From NCBI RefSeq assembly GCF_029893585.1, contig NZ_JARXYX010000046.1, forward strand, positions 1-64,000: 64,000 nt of DNA, given 5' to 3'. This DNA comes from Streptomyces sp. LBL (GTDB taxonomy: Bacteria > Actinomycetota > Actinomycetes > Streptomycetales > Streptomycetaceae). Each line of letters starts with the position of its first letter. Position 1 is the stretch's first letter. The notes under the pieces are model-generated. The model had not been told where the DNA came from. It saw nothing but the letters and a program-made list of their open reading frames with translations, and did no database searches. Shown here in pieces: positions 60,526 to 64,000 of the stretch. The position numbers and the translations under genes were made by a program.

Positions 60526-60613
60526 TCGGGTGATCGCGGGAGAGCCGACGCATGACAGCAGGGCCTCTTGGTAGTTCGGGGGTGCGAACCAAACCGATCA
60601 CCAGGAGGCCCTG

Positions 60614-61549
60614 TTGCCGCAGTCTTTCGCGCTTGCGTGCGTGGAGTCCAACTCGCCGTCCCTGTCGTGTGACTGCCTCGCGCACAGGTTCGGCAACGCG
60701 GCAGACCGGCCGGACCGCACCCGGTGCTATGGCTCCGACATGACGGAGGCAGAGTGGCAGGTCATCCGGGCCGTACTACCGGTTCCGGCCTGGCTGGAGG
60801 GGAGGGGCGGGCGGCCGGAGGGCTACTGCCACCGCGTGATGATCGACGCAGTCCGCTATGTGGCCGACAACGGGGTCAAGTGGGCCAACCTGCCCGTGGA
60901 CTTCCCACCGTATCGACGCGTCCACGCCTTCGCCCGCCGCTGGCAGGTGATGGGTCTACTCGCCGAGTTCCACGACCGGCTGCGCGACCGCGTGCGGGAC
61001 AAGGAGGGCCGCTTGCCGGACCCGACGGCCGCGATCGTGGACTCGCAGTCCGTGCGGGCAGCGGCGAACATCCCGCGCTCCACCTCGGGGTGGGACGGCG
61101 GGAAGAAGGTGGGCGGCCGCAAGCGGCACCTGGTGGTGGACTGCCTCGGCCTGGTCCTGGCCGTTGCCGTGACTGCGGCGAGCGTGCAGGACCGCGACGC
61201 CGCTGTCCCGCTGCTCGAGCAACTGCGCAAGGTGTACTTCTCCATCCGCCTGGTGTGGGCGGACGGCGGCTATGCCGGGCGGCTGGTCGACTGGGCGGCC
61301 GAGAACCTCCGCCTCACCCTGGAGATCGTCAGACGCACCGACGACACCGCGGGCTTCGTGGTGCTGCCGCGCAGGTGGGTGGTGGAAAGAACGCTCAGCT
61401 GGCTGATAGGGAGAGCAGTGCGGGTTCGGGGATGTGCGCCTCTTGGATCGGTTTCATGTCTATCGGTACGTGCTCGGCTACGGCGAGGCTCTGCGCACGC
61501 CCGCTTTCTCCGATCGAGTCGGCTCCACGATACCGATAATGCGATATGA
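60614..61549 (+). pseudogene. IS5-family transposase, C-terminally truncated
   Basis: The transposase proper starts near 60740 (MTEAEWQVIRAVLPVPAWLE; an in-frame TTG at 60614 extends it). DDE residues are visible: AAIVDSQSVRAAANI, LVWADGGYAGRLVDW and VVLPRRWVVERTLSW. The family-typical tail after the Glu helix is lost: from about 61405 the frame enters unrelated DNA (IGRAVRVRGCAPLG). The element cut the XRE/coiled-coil gene on its left and lost its own right end, so a deletion followed insertion. Confidence 0.78.
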
Positions 61550-61562
61550 GTATAGAAAATGA
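61406..61562 (+). pseudogene. Orphan C-terminal coding fragment ahead of the xre-tap-tpg run
   Basis: In a frame different from the transposase, VRLLDRFHVYRYVLGYGEAL followed by RTPAFSDRVGSTIPIMRYEY ends at a stop at 61560-61562. The sequence looks native but I do not recognise the family. It is probably the end of the gene that originally preceded the telomere-protein operon, truncated by the IS5-associated deletion. Confidence 0.45.
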
Positions 61563-61586
61563 GTTTTGAGTGCTAGAATCTGCTCT

Positions 61587-61895
61587 ATGGGTATGAGCCT
61601 GGAAGAGCGGGTGCGGTCGGCGGTGGCAGCGCTCCTGCATGCGGCCGGCGAGTCGCAGACCGATCTCGCCGCCGCTCTTGGCGTGAGTCAGGCCCAGGTG
61701 AGCCGTCGTCAGTCCGGTACCGCGGCCTGGAGTCTGACCGACTGTGAGGCAGTCGCCGCGCACTATGGCATCGACGTCCTCGAACTCCTGGCGGGCCCCA
61801 CTCGGGCCACTGAGGCGCTGCCTGCCGCGCGCCGCCGCGTCCCCGGCCGCCAAGCCGCCATTCAGCGTCCTGCTGCCGTCGAGGGAGGCGTGTGA
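61587..61895 (+). CDS. Small XRE-family regulator upstream of tap
   Basis: A 102-residue protein. LLHAAGESQTDLAAALGVSQ followed by AQVSRRQSGTAAWSLTDCEA is the HTH. The tail is basic and probably disordered. It starts at ATG 61587 (or 61593) after an AT-rich stretch (61545-61575) suitable for a promoter. Its stop overlaps the tap start (TGATG), so it is co-translated with tap and may regulate the telomere-protein genes. Confidence 0.75.
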   Translation: MGMSLEERVRSAVAALLHAAGESQTDLAAALGVSQAQVSRRQSGTAAWSLTDCEAVAAHYGIDVLELLAGPTRATEALPAARRRVPGRQAAIQRPAAVEGGV

Positions 61896-63436
61896 TGACG
61901 GACTTCGGTGCGATCGACGCACTGCTCTCCGGCGCCAGGCAGGAGGTGGCGCTGCCGCCCGTCGAGGAGCGGCGCCGACTGCGGGAGGGGCTGAACGTCT
62001 CGCGCGCTCAGCTCGCGCAGGTGTTGGGCGTCGGCGCGTCCACGGTCGGGGGCTGGGAAGCCGGCCGGGAGCCGAGCGGCGAGGTGCGGGAGAAGTACGC
62101 GTACTTCCTCGAGGGAGCACGCACCAAGCTGGACGCCTCCGCGGCCGCGGAAGTATCCGCCGGAGCTCCCGGCCCGGGAGACGACGGCCCGGCGGAGACG
62201 GACGAGGCCGTCGCTACGGATGACGCCGACGGCGATGTGCTGCCTGCGCCTCAGCCGTGTGTGCTGTGTGGGCAGCCGGCCCGGCACCAGGTCGAAGGGT
62301 TCCCGCAGCACCTGGACCCTGCCGAGTGCGGCACAGCCGGGTCCGCGCAGCCGCACGAGCCGGCGCCCCGGAAGGAGTCGCGGCAGCCGGCGCCCGCCGC
62401 ACGGCAGAACCGGGCGGCCTCCGGCGTCAAGGTGGTGCCGGTCGGCCGCCGGGTGCAGGCGGCTTCCGACACCCCGGACCTGATCGGCTCCGCGGTCGCG
62501 GCCGCGCTCGCCGAGCACGCTGGCGATGTGGAGGCGGTGACCGCGGCGCTGGTGAAGCGGGCGATCCCGGACGCGATGGCGCTGCTGGACCACACCCGCA
62601 AGGGCGGCCGCTACGACGTCGTCGCCCACCCGTGGCTGCCTGACATCCTGCGCAAGCAGACCGCCCGCGGCGCCGACCAGATCTGGGAGGCCCGCCCCAA
62701 ATGGACCCGCCCAGAGCTGCCTGCCGGCGTACACGAGGTCACGGCCCTCGACATCAACGGCGCCTACCTGTCCGCGCTCAAGACGCACCTGCCGCTCGGG
62801 CAGCTGGAGCACTCCACCGGTGATCACCACGACCGGCGCCGCGCCGGCGTCCACCTGATCACCCCGTCGGTGTGGGAGCACGATGCGGTGCTGCCCAACC
62901 CGCTCGGCAACCGGGACGAGCCCGGCCCGCTGTGGGTGACCGAGCCGACCCTGCGCCTGCTGCTGCGCCTGTCGGGCCCGAAGTACGGCCTGTGTGAGCC
63001 GCCGGAGATCCATGAGTCGTGGACCTCGGGGGCCACCGAGAGCCTGCTGGAGAAGTTCCGCATCGCTCTCAAGGACGCCCGCGACCGGGCGATTGCCGAG
63101 GACGACGAAGTGACGCTGGAGTACGTGAAGGCCATGTACTCCAAGTTCGTCTCCACGATGGGGGAGTCGAACTACAACCGGGAGCTGTACCGCGCCGACT
63201 GGATGCACCTCATCCGCTCCCAGGCCTTCGTGAACCTGTGGTGGAAGGCGCACCGGGCCTACGACGAGGGCCTGATGGTCGTCCGCGCGATGGGCACCGA
63301 CGAACTGCACCTCACCGGTGACTGGCGGGCGGTGTTCCCCGAAGGCCGCGGTGTCACCGAAGTGAAGGTCAAGGACGTCTACACCGTCGGCACCGACCAG
63401 AACCCGGCCCCCGAAGCCCATGACAGCACCTCCTAG
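61895..63436 (+). CDS. tap: Telomere-associated protein Tap-like
   Basis: A 513-residue protein with GAGGGAGG before the ATG at 61895. Residues about 22-75 are an HTH (LREGLNVSRAQLAQVLGVGA). A CVLCG knuckle and Pro-rich linker follow. The C-terminal 250 residues match Streptomyces Tap proteins: EVTALDINGAYLSALKTHLP (Asp286), EPGPLWVTEPTLRLLLRLSG, EYVKAMYSKFVSTMGESNYN, VVRAMGTDELHLTGDW. Tap binds the telomere 3' overhang and recruits the terminal protein. These blocks also resemble degenerate motifs A, B and C of family-B DNA polymerases. It is shorter than the Tap of pSLA2. Confidence 0.78.
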   Translation: MTDFGAIDALLSGARQEVALPPVEERRRLREGLNVSRAQLAQVLGVGASTVGGWEAGREPSGEVREKYAYFLEGARTKLDASAAAEVSAGAPGPGDDGPAETDEAVATDDADGDVLPAPQPCVLCGQPARHQVEGFPQHLDPAECGTAGSAQPHEPAPRKESRQPAPAARQNRAASGVKVVPVGRRVQAASDTPDLIGSAVAAALAEHAGDVEAVTAALVKRAIPDAMALLDHTRKGGRYDVVAHPWLPDILRKQTARGADQIWEARPKWTRPELPAGVHEVTALDINGAYLSALKTHLPLGQLEHSTGDHHDRRRAGVHLITPSVWEHDAVLPNPLGNRDEPGPLWVTEPTLRLLLRLSGPKYGLCEPPEIHESWTSGATESLLEKFRIALKDARDRAIAEDDEVTLEYVKAMYSKFVSTMGESNYNRELYRADWMHLIRSQAFVNLWWKAHRAYDEGLMVVRAMGTDELHLTGDWRAVFPEGRGVTEVKVKDVYTVGTDQNPAPEAHDSTS

Positions 63437-63535
63437 CGCCGCTCACTCGCCCTGCGCCATTCCCCTCGCCGGGGCGGGTGATTGGCCCTCACCAGCCCGT
63501 ACAGTGATCCACCGACCGAGAACCCGGAAGAGACG

Positions 63536-64000
63536 ATGCCTGAGCGGAACATCGAGTTCGGCAAATACGGCGCCCGCGGCATCAAGGGCCACGAAGCCGT
63601 CGCCCGCCAGCTGGACGCCCTCGCCGGCTACATCGCGACCCCCATCACCGCCCGGCGAGGCCTGCAAGCGCGCCTGCACTACCTCACCCGAACTCCTCAC
63701 GCCCGCACGGCTGCCCGGGCGGCCGGACTGACCGTCACCGACCGCACCCTGCGCGCCTGGACGGCCGGGACCCGCACCCCCTCGAGGAAGAACCTGGAGG
63801 CGATCGAGCGGGTCTACCGCACCGTGCGCCGCGAGAACGTCGCCCGCTACCTGGCCGCCCGCCTCAACCGCGACGGCCGCGGCACCCGCGTGGAGATCCA
63901 CCCCCTCAACCAGTCCCACGTCTCGCGGCCGCGCCAGCGGCCGGTTGAGTTCCGCGCGCTCAATGTCCGCCGCTGGGACCGGATCGTCGCCGCCTGGGCG
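63536..64000 (+). CDS. tpg: Telomere terminal protein Tpg-like (runs off the window)
   Basis: The first 155 residues are present; the frame is open at the window edge. ARLHYLTRTPHARTAARAAG and LTVTDRTLRAWTAGTRTPSR form an HTH, followed by a basic helix (RVYRTVRRENVARYLAARLN) and GRGTRVEIHPLNQSHVSRPR. Tpg proteins cap linear Streptomyces replicons and prime end-patching from a Thr. Thr117 in GRGTRVEI is a candidate by position, which is inference. GGAAGAGACG precedes the ATG. It follows tap by 99 bases, the order expected for a tap-tpg operon. Confidence 0.65.
   Translation, partial: MPERNIEFGKYGARGIKGHEAVARQLDALAGYIATPITARRGLQARLHYLTRTPHARTAARAAGLTVTDRTLRAWTAGTRTPSRKNLEAIERVYRTVRRENVARYLAARLNRDGRGTRVEIHPLNQSHVSRPRQRPVEFRALNVRRWDRIVAAWA

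Overview
The window is high-GC actinobacterial DNA, most likely from Streptomyces. The pointers are the pervasive GC-rich third codon positions, GTG and ATGA-coupled starts, MmyB-type XRE regulators, a DUF6083 protein, XRE-TPR regulators, and at the right edge a pair resembling tap (telomere-associated protein) and tpg (terminal protein) of linear Streptomyces replicons. Together with the density of broken transposons this suggests a chromosome arm near a telomere, or a linear plasmid.

Layout. 1-9 kb: an IS5 remnant, an SDR/MmyB divergent pair, a small catabolic group (VOC protein, two fumarylacetoacetate-hydrolase-like proteins, HIT-like protein) facing a TetR gene with two operators, then fragments of an MFS pump and a type II thioesterase. 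9.6-23.2 kb: enzyme-plus-regulator modules (RidA/HxlR, enoyl-CoA hydratase/HxlR, SDR/AraC, TetR/MDR/F420-reductase-like/old yellow enzyme) separated by dead transposons. Two of these modules are bounded by repeats, one inverted and one direct. A serine recombinase and the 3' part of a tRNA-Thr(CGU) lie between them. 23.3-36.3 kb: more core-like genes, namely an adenylation-enzyme fragment, a SWIM/SNF2 pair, PadR, a GntR-ABC transporter operon, a hydrolase/TetR/SRPBCC group and a second MmyB regulator. 36.3-39.1 kb: an IS607-type element (TnpA plus a long TnpB). 39.7-42.9 kb: secreted beta-propeller, Ohr, DUF4333 and DUF4232 proteins. 43-52 kb: wreckage (GH92, AbiE, IS3, IS256) and a plasmid-like block (UvrD-like helicase, DUF6083, XRE with a repeat array, and a Cys-rich gene split by an intact IS256 copy).

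The most interesting locus is 52.2-57.7 kb. Five tightly spaced or overlapping minus-strand genes encode an XRE/TPR regulator, a TIR-domain protein, an NLR-like P-loop protein, a two-TM membrane protein resembling SPFH proteins, and a small helical protein. Three of the five carry related short Gly/His-rich motifs: the C-terminus of the TIR protein, the N-terminus of the P-loop protein and the C-terminus of the small protein. That layout fits a TIR-effector conflict or phage-defence system with amyloid-like signalling motifs. The functional reading is inference.

57.7-64 kb: a frameshifted extra murG-like gene, a small membrane protein opposite an XRE/coiled-coil gene, a truncated IS5 copy, then xre-tap-tpg. 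Many ORFs here are truncated. Boundaries of fragments are approximate because they were judged by eye from where the protein resemblance stops.
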